From Pantoea eucrina (GTDB lineage Bacteria > Pseudomonadota > Gammaproteobacteria > Enterobacterales > Enterobacteriaceae): DNA of 63,233 nt. Where the stretch lies: the NCBI RefSeq assembly GCF_002095385.1, contig NZ_MIPP01000022.1:1-63233 (forward strand), read 5' to 3'. Shown here one piece after another: positions 21,001 through 38,994 of this stretch. The position numbers and the translations under genes are program-made. The notes beneath the pieces are model-generated. The model was not told where the DNA came from, did no database searches, and was given only the letters and a program-made list of their open reading frames with translations. Each line of letters begins with the position of its first letter. The stretch's first letter is position 1.

Positions 21001-21020
21001 GGGGCAGCTTCGACTGCCCC
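21001..21020 (+). terminator. hairpin between mnmG and rsmG
   Basis: GGGGCAG and CTGCCCC form a 7-bp stem with a CTTCGA loop. No U-run follows, so it is probably an intercistronic RNA hairpin rather than a stop signal. Confidence 0.45.
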
Positions 21021-21039
21021 TGTTAACGGAAACCTCGCT

Positions 21040-21657
21040 GTGATTAACAAACTCTCCCGGCTGCTTGACGCAGCAAATATTTCGCTCTCCGATCAACAAA
21101 AACAGCAGCTGGTTGGCTATGTGGAGCTGCTGCATAAGTGGAACAAAGCGTATAACCTGACCTCAGTGCGCGATCCGCATCAAATGCTGGTACGCCATAT
21201 CCTCGACAGCGTGGTGGTAGAGCCGCATCTGCAGGGGGAACGCTTTATTGATGTAGGGACCGGACCAGGACTGCCGGGCATTCCTCTGGCCATTGTCCGT
21301 CCGCAGGCGCATTTTACGCTGCTGGACAGCCTGGGTAAGCGGGTTCGTTTTCTGCGTCAGGTACAGCATGAGTTAGGACTCACTAACATTACTCCGGTCC
21401 AGAGCCGGGTTGAAGAGTTCCCGGCAGATCCACCGTTTGATGGTGTCATCAGCCGGGCATTTGCCTCACTGGAAGATATGCTGACCTGGTGCCGCGCATT
21501 GCCCGGAACGCATGGACGCTTTTATGCGCTGAAAGGCGTGCGTCCGGATGAGGAGATCGCTTCGCTGCCAGCAGGCTTTAGCGTAGAAAAAATTGAAGCC
21601 TTGCGCGTTCCTGAACTGGAAGGCGAGCGTCATCTTGTGGTGATTTCGCAGCAATAA
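21040..21657 (+). CDS. rsmG: RsmG (GidB) 16S rRNA m7G527 methyltransferase
   Basis: SAM-dependent methyltransferase of 205 residues that methylates N7 of G527 in 16S rRNA. Motif [18 protein letters not shown] (about 68-84), HILDS and the motif IV region [12 protein letters not shown] are present. It begins with GTG at 21040, where the sequence INKLSRLLD aligns to the family. It follows mnmG by 48 bp as in most enterics. Loss of this enzyme gives low-level streptomycin resistance in other species. Confidence 0.97.
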   Translation: MINKLSRLLDAANISLSDQQKQQLVGYVELLHKWNKAYNLTSVRDPHQMLVRHILDSVVVEPHLQGERFIDVGTGPGLPGIPLAIVRPQAHFTLLDSLGKRVRFLRQVQHELGLTNITPVQSRVEEFPADPPFDGVISRAFASLEDMLTWCRALPGTHGRFYALKGVRPDEEIASLPAGFSVEKIEALRVPELEGERHLVVISQQ

Positions 21658-22369
21658 GCCTGCAAAAATCAGGGTTTTATTCAGCTTCTGGCAGTGGAAC
21701 CATCGTCAGGGCTGAATAAAAAAACAGCGGTTGAACGCGCGGTGACAAACGCTTTTATTCGGCAGGGGAGGGGAAAGGCGTTAACATCCTTCGCCGTAAT
21801 TATCCGAAAAGCGTTGTTACATTTAACGATTAATTCACATTTTATTGCCACTAATGTCACATGATAACCGCTGTTTTCTGCTTTCGATTATCACGCAGGG
21901 AAATATGACGCGGCAATAAATCGGCGGGCGTAATATTATTATTTCGATTTTAATTCTTTCCGCAGTGTCAACCGGATGTTTTTATCGGAAAAGAGTGAAC
22001 TGAAGCAGATTTAAATTTATAAAACCATGATTTTAAATGGTTAACATGCCCTGATTATTAGTGCGGATTATGCATTCTGGTAAATTTTTCAGCGTCTGGT
22101 TGTTTATTATGTGATCTGCAGCACGCTTTATATCGCGCTTTAGCCAGAAAACGGCAACGTCGCTGATGGCTTTCCGGGTTATGAATCTTTGGAAAAATAG
22201 CCCTTCAGAAAGAAATTTAAATAATTGTTCACCTTTTCGCTACTTAGCGATTGAAATCGCAGGTGCGGCCCGTATAATTTGCACGGCTTTTGCTGCTTGA
22301 CTCAAAACGGCAAAGGCAGTCTTATACGACACGCGACATACCCCGTTCGGGGCAGGAGAGTTAAGCGTC
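21658..22369 (+). promoter_or_regulatory. rsmG-atpI intergenic region with the atp operon promoter
   Basis: This 712-bp AT-rich gap has no credible gene. The best promoter is TTGAAA (22251-22256), 16 bp, TATAAT (22273-22278), close to consensus, about 90 bp before atpI, and is taken as the main atp promoter. Near the left end TTTTATTCAGC (21675-21685) and GCTGAATAAAA (21711-21721) form an 11-bp inverted repeat with a 25-nt loop. I see no other clear structure. Confidence 0.75.
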
Positions 22370-23577
<1,208 letters not shown>

Positions 23578-23607
23578 TTTTTTTCTCAACAACTTAAGCA
23601 TAACTGA

Positions 23608-23900
<293 letters not shown>

Positions 23901-23973
23901 TGATGAGGAACAGATTCTGCCGTTTATCGATGATAGCGGCAGAGCACGTTAACTTAATAAGAGGCATTGTGCT

Positions 23974-24444
23974 GTGAACATTAACGCAACAATCCTCGGC
24001 CAGGCCATCGCGTTCATCCTGTTTGTAGCGTTCTGCATGAAGTACGTATGGCCACCGATCATGGCTGCCATCGAAAAGCGCCAGAAAGAAATTGCTGAAG
24101 GCCTTGCTTCTGCTGAACGCGCGAAGAAAGATTTGGATCTCGCGCAGGCCAATGCGACCGACCAGCTGAAAAAAGCGAAGGAAGAAGCTCAGGTCATTAT
24201 CGAGCAGGCGAACAAACGCCGTGCCCAGATTCTGGACGAAGCCAAAACCGAAGCTGAAACTGAACGTAACCGCATCGTCACTCAGGCGCAGGCAGAAATT
24301 GAAGCCGAGCGCTCACGTGCACGTGAAGAGCTGCGTAAACAGGTCGCGTTGCTGGCATTAGCTGGCGCCGAGAAAATCATCGAACGTTCCGTGGATGAAG
24401 CTGCTAACAGCGACATCGTTGATAAACTGGTCGCTGAACTGTAA
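23974..24444 (+). CDS. atpF: AtpF, F0F1 ATP synthase subunit b
   Basis: Peripheral stalk subunit of 156 residues. One N-terminal membrane helix (about 5-25) is followed by a long charged coiled coil rich in Ala, Glu, Lys and Arg. Translation starts at GTG 23974 with sequence [14 protein letters not shown]. coli atpF also uses GTG. A dimer links subunit a to the delta subunit and F1. Confidence 0.98.
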   Translation: MNINATILGQAIAFILFVAFCMKYVWPPIMAAIEKRQKEIAEGLASAERAKKDLDLAQANATDQLKKAKEEAQVIIEQANKRRAQILDEAKTEAETERNRIVTQAQAEIEAERSRAREELRKQVALLALAGAEKIIERSVDEAANSDIVDKLVAEL

Positions 24445-24458
24445 GGAGGGAGGGGCTG

Positions 24459-24992
24459 ATGTCTGATCTGATTACTGTAGCTCGCCCCTACGCCAAAGCA
24501 GCTTTTGACTTTGCTGTTGAGCATCAAAGTATCGAACGCTGGCAGACCATGCTGGCGTTTGCCGCAGAAGTGGCTCGCAACGAACAGATGGCAGAAGTAC
24601 TCTCTGGTGCCTTAGCACCTGAAGCGTTATCTGCCTCTTTCAATGCAGTCTGTGGTGATCAACTTGATGAACACGCTCAGAACCTGATCAAGGTAATGGC
24701 GGAGAACGGACGTTTGACAGCGCTTCCAGACGTACTGGAGCAATTTATTCAACTGCGTGACGCTTATGAAGCGACAGCCGAAGTTGATGTAATCTCCGCC
24801 AGTGCGCTGAGTGACAGCCAGCTGACCAAAATCAGCACCGCGATGGAAAAACGTCTGTCACGCAAAGTTAAGCTGAATTGCAAAATTGATAAGTCTGTAT
24901 TGGCAGGTGTGGTTATCCGTGCGGGTGACCTGGTGATTGATGGCAGCGTGCGCGGCCGTCTTGACCGTCTGGCAGACGTCTTGCAGTCTTAA
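24459..24992 (+). CDS. atpH: AtpH, F0F1 ATP synthase subunit delta
   Basis: Peripheral stalk subunit of 177 residues joining the b dimer to the top of F1. The OSCP/delta signature [13 protein letters not shown] lies at the N terminus, and the C-terminal segment ends [15 protein letters not shown] strong GGAGGGAGGGG ribosome site precedes ATG 24459. Confidence 0.98.
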   Translation: MSDLITVARPYAKAAFDFAVEHQSIERWQTMLAFAAEVARNEQMAEVLSGALAPEALSASFNAVCGDQLDEHAQNLIKVMAENGRLTALPDVLEQFIQLRDAYEATAEVDVISASALSDSQLTKISTAMEKRLSRKVKLNCKIDKSVLAGVVIRAGDLVIDGSVRGRLDRLADVLQS

Positions 24993-25006
24993 GGGGACTG
25001 GAGCAT

Positions 25007-26548
25007 ATGCAACTGAATTCCACCGAAATCAGCGAACTGATCAAGCAGCGCATTGCTCAGTTCAATGTCGTGAGTGAAGCTCACAACGAAGGTACTATTG
25101 TTTCTGTAAGTGACGGTATCATCCGCGTACATGGCCTGGCCGATGTTATGCAGGGTGAAATGATTGCCCTGCCGGGCAACCGTTACGCTATCGCACTGAA
25201 CCTCGAGCGCGACTCGGTTGGTGCGGTCGTTATGGGCCCGTACGCTGACCTTGCCGAAGGCATGAAGGTTAAGTGCACCGGTCGTATTCTGGAAGTACCG
25301 GTTGGCCGTGGCCTGCTGGGTCGCGTGGTGAACACCCTGGGTGCACCTATCGACGGTAAAGGCGCAATCGACAACGACGGCTTCTCGCCGGTTGAAATGA
25401 TTGCACCAGGTGTTATCGATCGTCAGTCTGTTGACCAGCCTGTTCAGACTGGTTACAAATCTGTCGATGCGATGATTCCAATCGGCCGTGGCCAGCGTGA
25501 GCTGATCATCGGTGACCGTCAGACCGGTAAGACTGCAATGGCTATCGACGCCATCATCAACCAGCGTGATTCAGGCATCAAGTGTGTCTACGTTGCGATT
25601 GGTCAGAAAGCGTCAACCATCTCTAACGTGGTTCGCAAGCTGGAAGAGCACGGCGCGCTGGCTAACACCATCGTGGTTGTGGCTTCTGCATCGGAGTCTG
25701 CTGCGCTGCAGTACCTGTCTCCGTACGCTGGTTGTGCCATGGGCGAATACTTCCGCGACCGCGGTGAAGATGCGCTGATCGTTTACGATGACCTCTCTAA
25801 GCAGGCTATCGCTTACCGTCAGATCTCCCTGCTGCTGCGCCGCCCACCAGGCCGTGAAGCATTCCCGGGCGACGTGTTCTATCTCCACTCTCGTCTGCTG
25901 GAGCGTGCATCACGCGTAAGCGCTGACTACGTTGAGCGTTTCACCAACGGTGCTGTGAAAGGCCAGACCGGTTCTCTGACCGCGCTGCCAATCATTGAAA
26001 CCCAGGCTGGTGACGTTTCTGCGTTCGTTCCGACCAACGTTATCTCGATCACTGATGGTCAGATCTTCCTTGAGTCGAACCTGTTCAACTCCGGTATCCG
26101 TCCAGCCGTTAACCCGGGTATCTCCGTATCCCGTGTTGGTGGTGCTGCACAGACCAAGATCATCAAGAAACTGTCCGGTGGTATTCGTACCGCGCTGGCA
26201 CAGTATCGTGAACTGGCAGCGTTCTCTCAGTTCGCTTCCGATCTGGATGATGCAACGCGTAAACAGCTGAGCCACGGTCAGAAAGTGACCGAGCTGCTGA
26301 AACAGAAACAGTATGCGCCAATGTCCGTTGCGCAGCAGGGTCTGGTGCTGTTTGCTGCTGAGCGCGGCTTCCTGAACGACGTTGAACTGGCGAAAATCGG
26401 CAGCTTCGAAGCCGCTCTGCTGGCGTACGCCGATCGCGAACACGCTGAGCTGATGGCTGAAATCAACCAGGCGGGTAACTACAACAACGATATCGAAGCG
26501 AAGCTGAAAGGCCTGCTCGAAACGTTTAAAGCAACCCAGTCCTGGTAA
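25007..26548 (+). CDS. atpA: AtpA, F0F1 ATP synthase subunit alpha
   Basis: Non-catalytic nucleotide-binding subunit of F1, 513 residues as in E. coli. Walker A GDRQTGKT (about 169-176), Walker [12 protein letters not shown] and the alpha signature [17 protein letters not shown] are present. Three copies alternate with beta around the gamma shaft. Confidence 0.98.
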   Translation: MQLNSTEISELIKQRIAQFNVVSEAHNEGTIVSVSDGIIRVHGLADVMQGEMIALPGNRYAIALNLERDSVGAVVMGPYADLAEGMKVKCTGRILEVPVGRGLLGRVVNTLGAPIDGKGAIDNDGFSPVEMIAPGVIDRQSVDQPVQTGYKSVDAMIPIGRGQRELIIGDRQTGKTAMAIDAIINQRDSGIKCVYVAIGQKASTISNVVRKLEEHGALANTIVVVASASESAALQYLSPYAGCAMGEYFRDRGEDALIVYDDLSKQAIAYRQISLLLRRPPGREAFPGDVFYLHSRLLERASRVSADYVERFTNGAVKGQTGSLTALPIIETQAGDVSAFVPTNVISITDGQIFLESNLFNSGIRPAVNPGISVSRVGGAAQTKIIKKLSGGIRTALAQYRELAAFSQFASDLDDATRKQLSHGQKVTELLKQKQYAPMSVAQQGLVLFAAERGFLNDVELAKIGSFEAALLAYADREHAELMAEINQAGNYNNDIEAKLKGLLETFKATQSW

Positions 26549-26600
26549 TGTCTGGCGGCTTGTCTGAAAAGACAGGCCGCAAGGCTTTGAGGAGAAGCTA

Positions 26601-27467
26601 ATGGCCGGCGCAAAAGAAATACGTACCAAGATCGGAAGCGTAAAAAATACGCAGAAGATCACCAAAGCGATGGAAATGGTCGCCGCCTCCAAAATGCGTA
26701 AAACGCAGGAACGCATGGCGGCCAGCCGTCCGTATGCAGATACCATGCGCAAAGTGATTGGTCACCTTGCACTGGGTAATCTGGAATACAAGCACCCTTA
26801 CCTGGATGAGCGCGACGTTAAGCGCGTCGGCTACCTGGTCGTTTCGACTGACCGCGGGCTTTGTGGTGGTTTGAACATTAACCTGTTCAAAAAATTGCTG
26901 GCTGAAATGAAAGGCTGGGCAGACAAAGGCGTTCAGAGCGATCTGGCGATTGTCGGTTCTAAAGGCGTTTCATTCTTCGGCTCTGTCGGTGGTAACGTCG
27001 TGGCTCAGGTTACCGGCATGGGCGATAAGCCTGCGCTGTCCGATCTGATCGGCCCGGTAAAAGTTATGCTGCAGGCCTACGATGAAGGCCGTATCGACAA
27101 GCTGTATATCGTCAGCAACAAGTTTAACAACACCATGTCTCAGACTCCGACCATTACCCAACTGCTGCCGTTACCGCCAGCGGAAGGTGAAGAAGAGATG
27201 AAGGCGAAGACCTGGGATTACCTGTACGAACCCGATCCGAAGGCGCTGCTCGATACGCTGCTGCGTCGTTATGTCGAATCGCAGGTTTATCAGGGTGTGG
27301 TGGAAAACCTGGCCAGTGAGCAGGCCGCGCGTATGGTAGCGATGAAAGCCGCAACCGATAACGGCGGAAACCTGATCAAAGAGCTGCAGTTGGTCTACAA
27401 CAAAGCTCGTCAGGCCAGCATCACCCAGGAACTTACCGAGATCGTCTCGGGAGCCTCCGCGGTTTAA
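26601..27467 (+). CDS. atpG: AtpG, F0F1 ATP synthase subunit gamma
   Basis: Central rotor shaft of F1, 288 residues. The N- and C-terminal helices ([20 protein letters not shown] and [15 protein letters not shown]) form the coiled coil, and the gamma signature [12 protein letters not shown] is intact. The central Rossmann-like domain includes [14 protein letters not shown]. It starts at ATG 26601 after GAGGAG. Confidence 0.98.
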   Translation: MAGAKEIRTKIGSVKNTQKITKAMEMVAASKMRKTQERMAASRPYADTMRKVIGHLALGNLEYKHPYLDERDVKRVGYLVVSTDRGLCGGLNINLFKKLLAEMKGWADKGVQSDLAIVGSKGVSFFGSVGGNVVAQVTGMGDKPALSDLIGPVKVMLQAYDEGRIDKLYIVSNKFNNTMSQTPTITQLLPLPPAEGEEEMKAKTWDYLYEPDPKALLDTLLRRYVESQVYQGVVENLASEQAARMVAMKAATDNGGNLIKELQLVYNKARQASITQELTEIVSGASAV

Positions 27468-28928
<1,461 letters not shown>

Positions 28929-28952
28929 TAACGGTTTCCCGGGAGGAATGGT

Positions 28953-29372
28953 ATGGCTATGACTTATCATCTGGACGTGGTCAGCGCGGAGCAGCAGATG
29001 TTCTCCGGTCTGGTACAGCGTATCCAGGTGTCAGGTAGCGAAGGCGAGCTGGGTATCCACCCGGGCCACGCCCCGCTGCTGACCGCCATCAAGCCTGGCA
29101 TGATTCGCATCGTGAAGCAGCACGGCGACGAGGAGTATATCTACCTCTCCGGCGGCGTGCTGGAAGTACAGCCGGGCAGCACGACCGTTCTGGCCGACAC
29201 CGCGATTCGTGGTGAAGACCTTGACGAAGCGCGCGCGCTGGAAGCGAAACGTAAAGCAGAAGAGCACATGAACAGCAGCCACGGCGACGTGGACTATGCT
29301 CAGGCCTCTGCAGAGCTGGCGAAAGCTATCGCGAAACTGCGTGTTATCGAGCTGACCAAAAAAGCGATGTAA
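28953..29372 (+). CDS. atpC: AtpC, F0F1 ATP synthase subunit epsilon
   Basis: Rotor subunit and intrinsic inhibitor of ATP hydrolysis, 139 residues. The N-terminal beta-sandwich ([29 protein letters not shown]) is followed by a C-terminal two-helix hairpin ([14 protein letters not shown] onward) that blocks rotation when extended. It is the last gene of the operon, followed at 20 bp by a strong terminator. Confidence 0.98.
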   Translation: MAMTYHLDVVSAEQQMFSGLVQRIQVSGSEGELGIHPGHAPLLTAIKPGMIRIVKQHGDEEYIYLSGGVLEVQPGSTTVLADTAIRGEDLDEARALEAKRKAEEHMNSSHGDVDYAQASAELAKAIAKLRVIELTKKAM

Positions 29373-29391
29373 TCAGGCTTTATGCGTCATG

Positions 29392-29424
29392 AAATGCCAG
29401 CCCTCCGGGGCTGGCATTTTTTTT
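29392..29424 (+). terminator. atp operon intrinsic terminator
   Basis: A 12-bp stem (AAATGCCAGCCC with GGGCTGGCATTT, loop TCCG) runs directly into a T tract reaching 29424. This is a textbook rho-independent terminator separating atpC from glmU. Confidence 0.93.
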
Positions 29425-29565
29425 GCCCGGCAAACCCGTTGTCATGCACCCTCCCTGAATCCCCTTTCCGCTTTCCTCCGGTTGTCTAATTTCGCCATGA
29501 GAAAAATGTAGTAATCTCAGGGGTAAACCTTACACTTTCGAAAGTTAAATTGAGTCTGGAAAATT

Positions 29566-30935
<1,370 letters not shown>

Positions 30936-30942
30936 ATTTTAA

Positions 30943-30962
30943 GGGCCGGCAAAGATCGGCCC
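30943..30962 (+). terminator. hairpin between glmU and glmS
   Basis: GGGCCG and CGGCCC form a 6-bp stem with an 8-nt loop, starting 7 bp after the restored glmU stop and followed by GTTT. It may be a weak terminator or processing signal. The glmS leader also holds a small hairpin, ATGGC-CGAAA-GCCAT (31048-31062). In E. coli the glmUS mRNA is cleaved between the genes and glmS is activated by sRNA GlmZ; the pairing here is not verified. Confidence 0.4.
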
Positions 30963-31079
30963 GTTTAGCAGTGCCATAACGATATCCCCACTCTCTACAA
31001 GGCTCGGGGAACCGGCGCAGCCGGAAATCAGGTCAGATGACAACGCAATGGCCGAAAGCCATGAAGTCAGGAAACGAAT

Positions 31080-32909
31080 ATGTGTGGAATTGTTGGAGCA
31101 GTAGCGCAGCGTGACATTGCAGAGATCCTGCTGGAAGGTCTGCGTCGTCTGGAGTATCGCGGTTATGACTCAGCCGGTCTGGCGGTGGTCGATCGTCAGG
31201 GGCACGTGACGCGTCTGCGTCGCGTTGGCAAAGTGGCTAATCTGGCGGAGGCCGCAGATCAGCAGCCGCTGATTGGCGGTACCGGTATTGCCCACACCCG
31301 CTGGGCCACGCACGGTGAACCTTCTGAGGCAAATGCGCATCCGCACGTCTCAGAGCAGATCATCGTGGTGCATAACGGCATTATCGAAAACCATGAGCCG
31401 CTGCGCGCGCAAATGATCGAACGTGGCTACCATTTTGCCTCCGAGACGGACACCGAAGTGGTGGCGCATCTGGTGCACTGGGAGCAGAAGCAGGGCGGCA
31501 CGCTGCGTGAGGTTATTCTGCGCGTGATCCCTCAGCTGCGCGGTGCTTACGGCATGGTCATCATGGACAGCCGCGATCCGTCGGTGCTGGTGGCCGCGCG
31601 CTCCGGCAGCCCGCTGGTGATTGGCCGTGGCGTGGGCGAGAACTTTATCGCATCCGATCAGCTGGCGCTGCTGCCGGTTACCCGCCGCTTTATTTACCTG
31701 GAAGAGGGGGATATTGCCGAGGTTACCCGCCGTGAAGTCACTATCATCGATCGCGAAGGCCATCAGGTCCAGCGCGCGGAGATTGAATCAAACGCGCAGT
31801 ATGACGCGGGCGATAAAGGTATCTATCGCCACTATATGCAGAAAGAGATCTACGAGCAGCCCAACGCTATCAAAAATACGCTGGCGGGCCGCTTCCACGA
31901 CGGGATTGTCGATCTGCGCGAACTGGGTGAGCATGCAGAGTCGCTGCTGAGCAAAGTAGAGCATATCCAGATCATCGCCTGTGGCACCTCCTACAACTCC
32001 GGTATGGTATCGCGCTACTGGTTTGAATCACTGGCGAATATCCCGTGTGACGTTGAGATCGCCTCTGAATTCCGCTACCGCAAATCCGCAGTTCGCAAAA
32101 ACAGCCTGCTGATCACCCTGTCGCAGTCGGGTGAAACCGCCGATACGCTGGCGGCGCTGCGCCTCTCCAAAGAGCTGGGTTATCTTGGCTCACTGGCTAT
32201 CTGTAACGTCGCCGGCTCTTCGCTGGTGCGCGAATCCGATCTGGCGCTGATGACCAAAGCGGGCACGGAAATTGGCGTGGCTTCCACCAAAGCCTTTACC
32301 ACGCAGCTGACGGTACTGCTGATGCTGGTGGCAAAACTGGGTCGTCTGCACGGCATGAAGCCGGAAACGGAGCATGAGATTGTGCACGCGCTGCAGGCGC
32401 TGCCAAGCCGTATTGAGCAGATGCTGGCGCAGGATAAGATCATCGAGAGCCTGGCAGAAGATTTCTCTGACAAGCATCATGCGCTGTTTCTTGGCCGCGG
32501 CGATCAATACCCGATCGCCATGGAAGGCGCGCTTAAGCTCAAAGAGATCTCCTATATTCATGCCGAAGCCTACGCGGCCGGTGAGCTGAAGCACGGCCCG
32601 CTGGCGCTGATTGATGCCGATATGCCGGTGATCGTGGTCGCACCTAACAATGAGCTGCTGGAAAAGCTGAAATCCAATATTGAAGAGGTGCGCGCGCGCG
32701 GCGGCCTGCTCTATGTCTTCGCCGATGGCGATGCGGGTTTCAGCGACAGTGAAGGGATGAAAATCATTTCACTGCCGCATGTTGAGGAAGTGATTGCCCC
32801 TATCTTCTACACCGTGCCGCTGCAGATGCTCTCTTATCATGTGGCGCTGATAAAAGGCACCGACGTGGACCAGCCGCGTAACCTGGCAAAATCGGTTACC
32901 GTTGAGTAA
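31080..32909 (+). CDS. glmS: GlmS glutamine-fructose-6-phosphate aminotransferase
   Basis: Makes glucosamine 6-phosphate from fructose 6-phosphate and glutamine, the first step toward UDP-GlcNAc. It has 609 residues as in E. coli. The N-terminal glutaminase has the catalytic Cys right after Met ([10 protein letters not shown]) plus [10 protein letters not shown]. Two SIS sugar-isomerase domains follow ([29 protein letters not shown]), and the C terminus [12 protein letters not shown] holds the conserved Lys. It lies downstream of glmU and upstream of pstS behind a strong terminator. Confidence 0.98.
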   Translation: MCGIVGAVAQRDIAEILLEGLRRLEYRGYDSAGLAVVDRQGHVTRLRRVGKVANLAEAADQQPLIGGTGIAHTRWATHGEPSEANAHPHVSEQIIVVHNGIIENHEPLRAQMIERGYHFASETDTEVVAHLVHWEQKQGGTLREVILRVIPQLRGAYGMVIMDSRDPSVLVAARSGSPLVIGRGVGENFIASDQLALLPVTRRFIYLEEGDIAEVTRREVTIIDREGHQVQRAEIESNAQYDAGDKGIYRHYMQKEIYEQPNAIKNTLAGRFHDGIVDLRELGEHAESLLSKVEHIQIIACGTSYNSGMVSRYWFESLANIPCDVEIASEFRYRKSAVRKNSLLITLSQSGETADTLAALRLSKELGYLGSLAICNVAGSSLVRESDLALMTKAGTEIGVASTKAFTTQLTVLLMLVAKLGRLHGMKPETEHEIVHALQALPSRIEQMLAQDKIIESLAEDFSDKHHALFLGRGDQYPIAMEGALKLKEISYIHAEAYAAGELKHGPLALIDADMPVIVVAPNNELLEKLKSNIEEVRARGGLLYVFADGDAGFSDSEGMKIISLPHVEEVIAPIFYTVPLQMLSYHVALIKGTDVDQPRNLAKSVTVE

Positions 32910-32917
32910 TCGCTAAG

Positions 32918-32951
32918 CCGGGCGGGCCTGCAACGGGCCCGCCCGGTTTTT
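32918..32951 (+). terminator. glmS intrinsic terminator
   Basis: An 11-bp GC-rich stem (CCGGGCGGGCC with GGCCCGCCCGG, loop of 7) is followed by TTTTT at 32947-32951, 8 bp after the glmS stop. It separates glmS from the phosphate regulon promoter. Confidence 0.93.
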
Positions 32952-32955
32952 ATCC

Positions 32956-33006
32956 TCGTCATAAAACTGTCACATTTCGTACATTTCGCTGTCATCAAAC
33001 TGTCCT
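32956..33006 (+). promoter_or_regulatory. tandem Pho boxes (PhoB sites) upstream of pstS
   Basis: Two PhoB-type direct-repeat pairs are visible: TCGTCAT-AAAA-CTGTCAC at 32956-32973 and CTGTCAT-CAAA-CTGTCCT at 32989-33006. The second is nearly identical to the consensus CTGTCAT-N4-CTGTCAT. They lie 75-125 bp before the pstS start on one face of the helix, as in E. coli, so phosphate starvation should induce pstSCAB-phoU. Confidence 0.88.
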
Positions 33007-33080
33007 ATTTTCCCTCCAGCAGCAATCACTGACTCCAACTAAAACGGCGTTAAGCCTGATTTATACTCCCCCGGAGGAAC

Positions 33081-34124
33081 ATGACACTGATGCGTAGCAC
33101 CGTAGCCCGAATCCTCGCCGCCACTTTCGCCGTCAGCGCAGTTTCTGCGTTTGCCGCCACCGATCTGACCGGCGCTGGCGGGACCTTCCCGGCCCCGGTT
33201 TATGCCAAGTGGGCAGCAGAGTATCAGCAGGCCACCGGTAGCAAAATCAACTATCAGGGGATCGGCTCTTCGGGTGGCGTAAAGCAGATCATCGCAAAAA
33301 CCGTGGATTTCGGTGCTTCTGATGCGCCGATGAAAGAGGAAGATCTGCAGAAAAATGGCCTGTTCCAGTTCCCGACCGTTATCGGTGGCGTGGTGCTGGC
33401 CGTTAACATTCCGGGTGTGAAGTCGGGCGAGCTGACGCTCGATGGCAAAACCGTAGGTGACATCTACCTCGGCACCATCAAAAAATGGAACGATCCGGCG
33501 ATCGCTAAGCTGAACCCGAACCTGAAACTGCCTGACACCAATATCAACGTCGTGCGCCGCGCTGACGGCTCCGGTACCTCCTTTGTGTTTACCAGCTATC
33601 TGACCAAAGTGAACACGGACTGGGCAAGCAAAATAGGCAAAGGCAACACCGTTAACTGGCCAACAGGCCTTGGCGGTAAAGGCAACGATGGCGTGGCCGC
33701 TTTCGTGCAGCGTCTGCCGGGTTCAATTGGCTATGTCGAATACGCCTACGCGAAACAGAACAACCTGACCTATACCAAACTGCTGGATGCGGATGGCAAG
33801 CCGGTGGCCCCGAGTGAAAGCAGCTTTGCCAACGCCGCCAAAGGCGCTGACTGGAGCAGCTCGTTTGCTCAGGACCTGACGTTCCAGAAAGGTGACGACG
33901 CGTGGCCGATCGCCTCCACCACCTTTATCCTGATTTACAAAGATCAGGCTAATGCGGAGAAGGGCGCAGAAGTGCTGAAGTTCTTTGACTGGGCCTATAA
34001 AGGCGGCAGCAAAACCGCCACGGCGCTGGATTACGCGGCGCTGCCGGAGAGCGTAGTGACGCAGATCCGTGCGGCATGGAAAGCGAATATCAAAGACAGC
34101 AGCGGCAAAGCGCTCTGGCAGTAA
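33081..34124 (+). CDS. pstS: PstS periplasmic phosphate-binding protein
   Basis: High-affinity phosphate receptor of the Pst importer, 347 residues. The signal peptide is about 25 residues, cleaved after SAFA. Phosphate-binding loops [30 protein letters not shown] and [12 protein letters not shown] are intact. ATG 33081 aligns with the E. coli start, though ATG 33090 is better spaced from GGAGGA (33073-33078). First gene of pstSCAB-phoU, with a hairpin after it that probably supports its excess over the membrane components. Confidence 0.97.
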   Translation: MTLMRSTVARILAATFAVSAVSAFAATDLTGAGGTFPAPVYAKWAAEYQQATGSKINYQGIGSSGGVKQIIAKTVDFGASDAPMKEEDLQKNGLFQFPTVIGGVVLAVNIPGVKSGELTLDGKTVGDIYLGTIKKWNDPAIAKLNPNLKLPDTNINVVRRADGSGTSFVFTSYLTKVNTDWASKIGKGNTVNWPTGLGGKGNDGVAAFVQRLPGSIGYVEYAYAKQNNLTYTKLLDADGKPVAPSESSFANAAKGADWSSSFAQDLTFQKGDDAWPIASTTFILIYKDQANAEKGAEVLKFFDWAYKGGSKTATALDYAALPESVVTQIRAAWKANIKDSSGKALWQ

Positions 34125-34152
34125 GCCATTGTCAGGCTCGGCTAGTGGCTGA

Positions 34153-36056
<1,904 letters not shown>

Positions 36057-36097
36057 TTTTCCGGCGCGGCTCTGGCGGCGCTGCATAAGAGAGATGA

Positions 36098-36874
<777 letters not shown>

Positions 36875-36888
36875 TTCAGGAGAGACTC

Positions 36889-37623
36889 ATGGATAATTTA
36901 AATCTTAATAAACATATCTCCGGTCAGTTTAATGCCGAGCTGGAGCATATTCGTACGCAGGTGATGATCATGGGCGGCATGGTGGAGCAGCAGCTCACCG
37001 ACGCGATTACCGCCATGCATAATCAGGATGCGGAACTGGCACGCCGGGTGATTGAAGGCGACCAGAAGGTCAATATGATGGAGGTAGAGATTGATGAGGC
37101 GTGCGTGCGTATTATCGCCAAGCGTCAGCCTACCGCCAGCGACCTGCGGCTGGTAATGGCCATCATCAAAGCGATCTCTGAGCTGGAGCGTATTGGTGAC
37201 GTGGCGGAAAAAATCAGCCGCACCGCGCTGGAGAAGTTTGGCCAGCAGCATCTGCCGCTCTTGGTCAGCCTGGAGTCGCTGGGCCATCATACGGTGCAGA
37301 TGCTGCATGACGTACTGGATGCGTTTGCGCGCATGGATCTCAGCGCTGCCATCACCATCTACCGTGAAGATAAAAAAGTGGATAAAGAGTATGAAGGCAT
37401 CGTGCGCCAGCTGATGACCTATATGATGGAAGATCCGCGCACGATCCCCAGCGTGCTGACCGCCCTGTTCTGCGCGCGCGCGATCGAGCGTATCGGCGAT
37501 CGCTGTCAGAACATCTGCGAAATTATCTTCTATTTTGTTAAGGGGCAGGATTTTCGTCACGTTGGCGGCGACCGGCTGGATGAACTGCTCTCCGGCGACG
37601 ACGGCAGCAATCGCCCTACCTGA
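36889..37623 (+). CDS. phoU: PhoU phosphate signalling regulator
   Basis: Cytoplasmic negative regulator of the PhoR-PhoB system, 244 residues. Two tandem three-helix PhoU domains each carry the metal-binding signature ([14 protein letters not shown] and [14 protein letters not shown]). It links the Pst transporter to PhoR; loss usually gives a constitutively active Pho regulon. Last gene of pstSCAB-phoU. Confidence 0.97.
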   Translation: MDNLNLNKHISGQFNAELEHIRTQVMIMGGMVEQQLTDAITAMHNQDAELARRVIEGDQKVNMMEVEIDEACVRIIAKRQPTASDLRLVMAIIKAISELERIGDVAEKISRTALEKFGQQHLPLLVSLESLGHHTVQMLHDVLDAFARMDLSAAITIYREDKKVDKEYEGIVRQLMTYMMEDPRTIPSVLTALFCARAIERIGDRCQNICEIIFYFVKGQDFRHVGGDRLDELLSGDDGSNRPT

Positions 37624-37634
37624 CCCTCTCCTCC

Positions 37635-37697
37635 GGCTGCCTGTGCGGCAGCCATTACCATTTCTGATTGGTCACTCCGCCGCCCGCTCTTTATACT
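37635..37697 (+). promoter_or_regulatory. phoU 3' hairpin and promoter for the MFS gene
   Basis: A 7-bp stem (GGCTGCC with GGCAGCC, loop TGTGC, 37635-37653) 11 bp after phoU is a weak terminator candidate. Downstream, TTGGTC (37668-37673), 18 bp, TATACT (37692-37697) is a plausible sigma-70 promoter ending 31 bp before the MFS gene, so that gene is probably not part of the pst operon. Confidence 0.5.
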
Positions 37698-37728
37698 TGG
37701 CGCACTTTTTTTCGACAGGTGCTCTTTT

Positions 37729-38967
37729 ATGTCCCTTTCCCGCTCTGCTAAACCTGCCGTAACGCCGGCTAAAGCGATGCTGGCCGCAATCAGCGGCTAC
37801 GCCATGGATGGATTTGATCTGCTGATCCTCGGTTTTATGCTGCCGGCCATCAGCGTATCGCTGGTGCTTGACCCGTCACAGGCGGGCTCGCTGGTGACCT
37901 GGACGCTGATCGGTGCAGTGATCGGCGGTATTCTGTTTGGCCACCTCAGCGATCGCTTTGGCCGGATCCGTATCCTGACCGTAACGATACTGATGTTTTC
38001 ACTGTTTACCGGCCTGTGCGCGGTGGCACAGGGCTACTGGGATCTGCTGGCGTACCGGACTCTGGCCGGGGTGGGGCTGGGCGGCGAGTTTGGTATCGGT
38101 ATGGCGCTGATCGCCGAAGCCTGGCCGCAGGAGAAGCGCAACCGGGCATCGGCCTGGGTCGGCATCGGCTGGCAGCTCGGTGTGCTGCTGGCTGCCTTTA
38201 TTACGCCGCCGCTGCTCAGCGTGATTGGCTGGCGCGGCATGTTTCTGGTGGGTATGCTGCCGGCACTGCTCTCATTCGTGCTGCGGCGCAGTATGGGTGA
38301 GCCGGAGAGTTTCACACGGCAGGTAAAAAGCGTACCGGCACTCTCATTTACCGCCCGCATAAGGCTGTTGTTTGCTGACCGCGCCACCCGTAAAGCGAGC
38401 CTGGGTATTTTTATCCTCTGTTCGGTACAGAACTTTGGCTATTACGGTCTGATGATCTGGATGCCGAGCTATCTCTCCTCCAGCTTTGGTTTCAGCCTGA
38501 CAAAATCGGGGCTGTGGACCGCGGTGACGGTGGTGGGCATGACCCTGGGTATCTGGCTGTTTGGCGTGCTGGCCGATCGCTTCGCACGCTGGAAAATTTT
38601 TCTGTTGTACCAGTTCGGTGCCGTGGTGATGGTGGTGGTCTATGCGCAGCTGCGCGATCCGACGGTAATGCTGTTTACCGGCGCCATCATGGGCATGTTT
38701 GTTAACGGCATGATTGGCGGCTATGGCGCGCTGATCTCCGATACGTTCCCGCCGCAGGCGCGTGCTACCGCGCAAAATGTGCTATTTAACCTCGGGCGCG
38801 GCGTCGGCGGTTTTGGTCCGCTGGTGATTGGCGCGCTGGCTACGCAAATTTCCTTCACCGCCGCTATTACGCTGCTGGCGCTGATTTATCTGCTGGATAT
38901 TTTCGCCACGCTGTTTCTGCTGCCTAAGAAGCAAAGCAATGAGGATTCGCTGGGCGCGATAGGCTGA
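37729..38967 (+). CDS. MFS transporter, AAHS/MHS-like metabolite:proton symporter
   Basis: Twelve-TM major facilitator of 412 residues. The sequence has the N-terminal AISGYAMDGFDLLILGF, with the Asp typical of aromatic-acid and shikimate symporters, and the loop 2-3 motif GHLSDRFGRIRIL. Loop 8-9 has a matching GVLADRFARWKIF. GVGLGGEFGIGMALIAEAWP is characteristic of the sialate/benzoate/metabolite symporter groups. I do not recognise a specific gene, and no catabolic genes lie beside it to suggest a substrate. E. coli has bgl and yie genes at this position. Its 3' end faces the palindromic repeat array. Confidence 0.8.
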   Translation: MSLSRSAKPAVTPAKAMLAAISGYAMDGFDLLILGFMLPAISVSLVLDPSQAGSLVTWTLIGAVIGGILFGHLSDRFGRIRILTVTILMFSLFTGLCAVAQGYWDLLAYRTLAGVGLGGEFGIGMALIAEAWPQEKRNRASAWVGIGWQLGVLLAAFITPPLLSVIGWRGMFLVGMLPALLSFVLRRSMGEPESFTRQVKSVPALSFTARIRLLFADRATRKASLGIFILCSVQNFGYYGLMIWMPSYLSSSFGFSLTKSGLWTAVTVVGMTLGIWLFGVLADRFARWKIFLLYQFGAVVMVVVYAQLRDPTVMLFTGAIMGMFVNGMIGGYGALISDTFPPQARATAQNVLFNLGRGVGGFGPLVIGALATQISFTAAITLLALIYLLDIFATLFLLPKKQSNEDSLGAIG

Positions 38968-38994
38968 TAGCCTGCGCGCATGCCAGGGGCAGCA

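Noticed and set aside
21658..22250. Small gene or sRNA in the long rsmG-atpI gap
   Set aside because: No frame with a ribosome site and no terminator-like hairpin with a U-run was found; an sRNA cannot be excluded but is unsupported.
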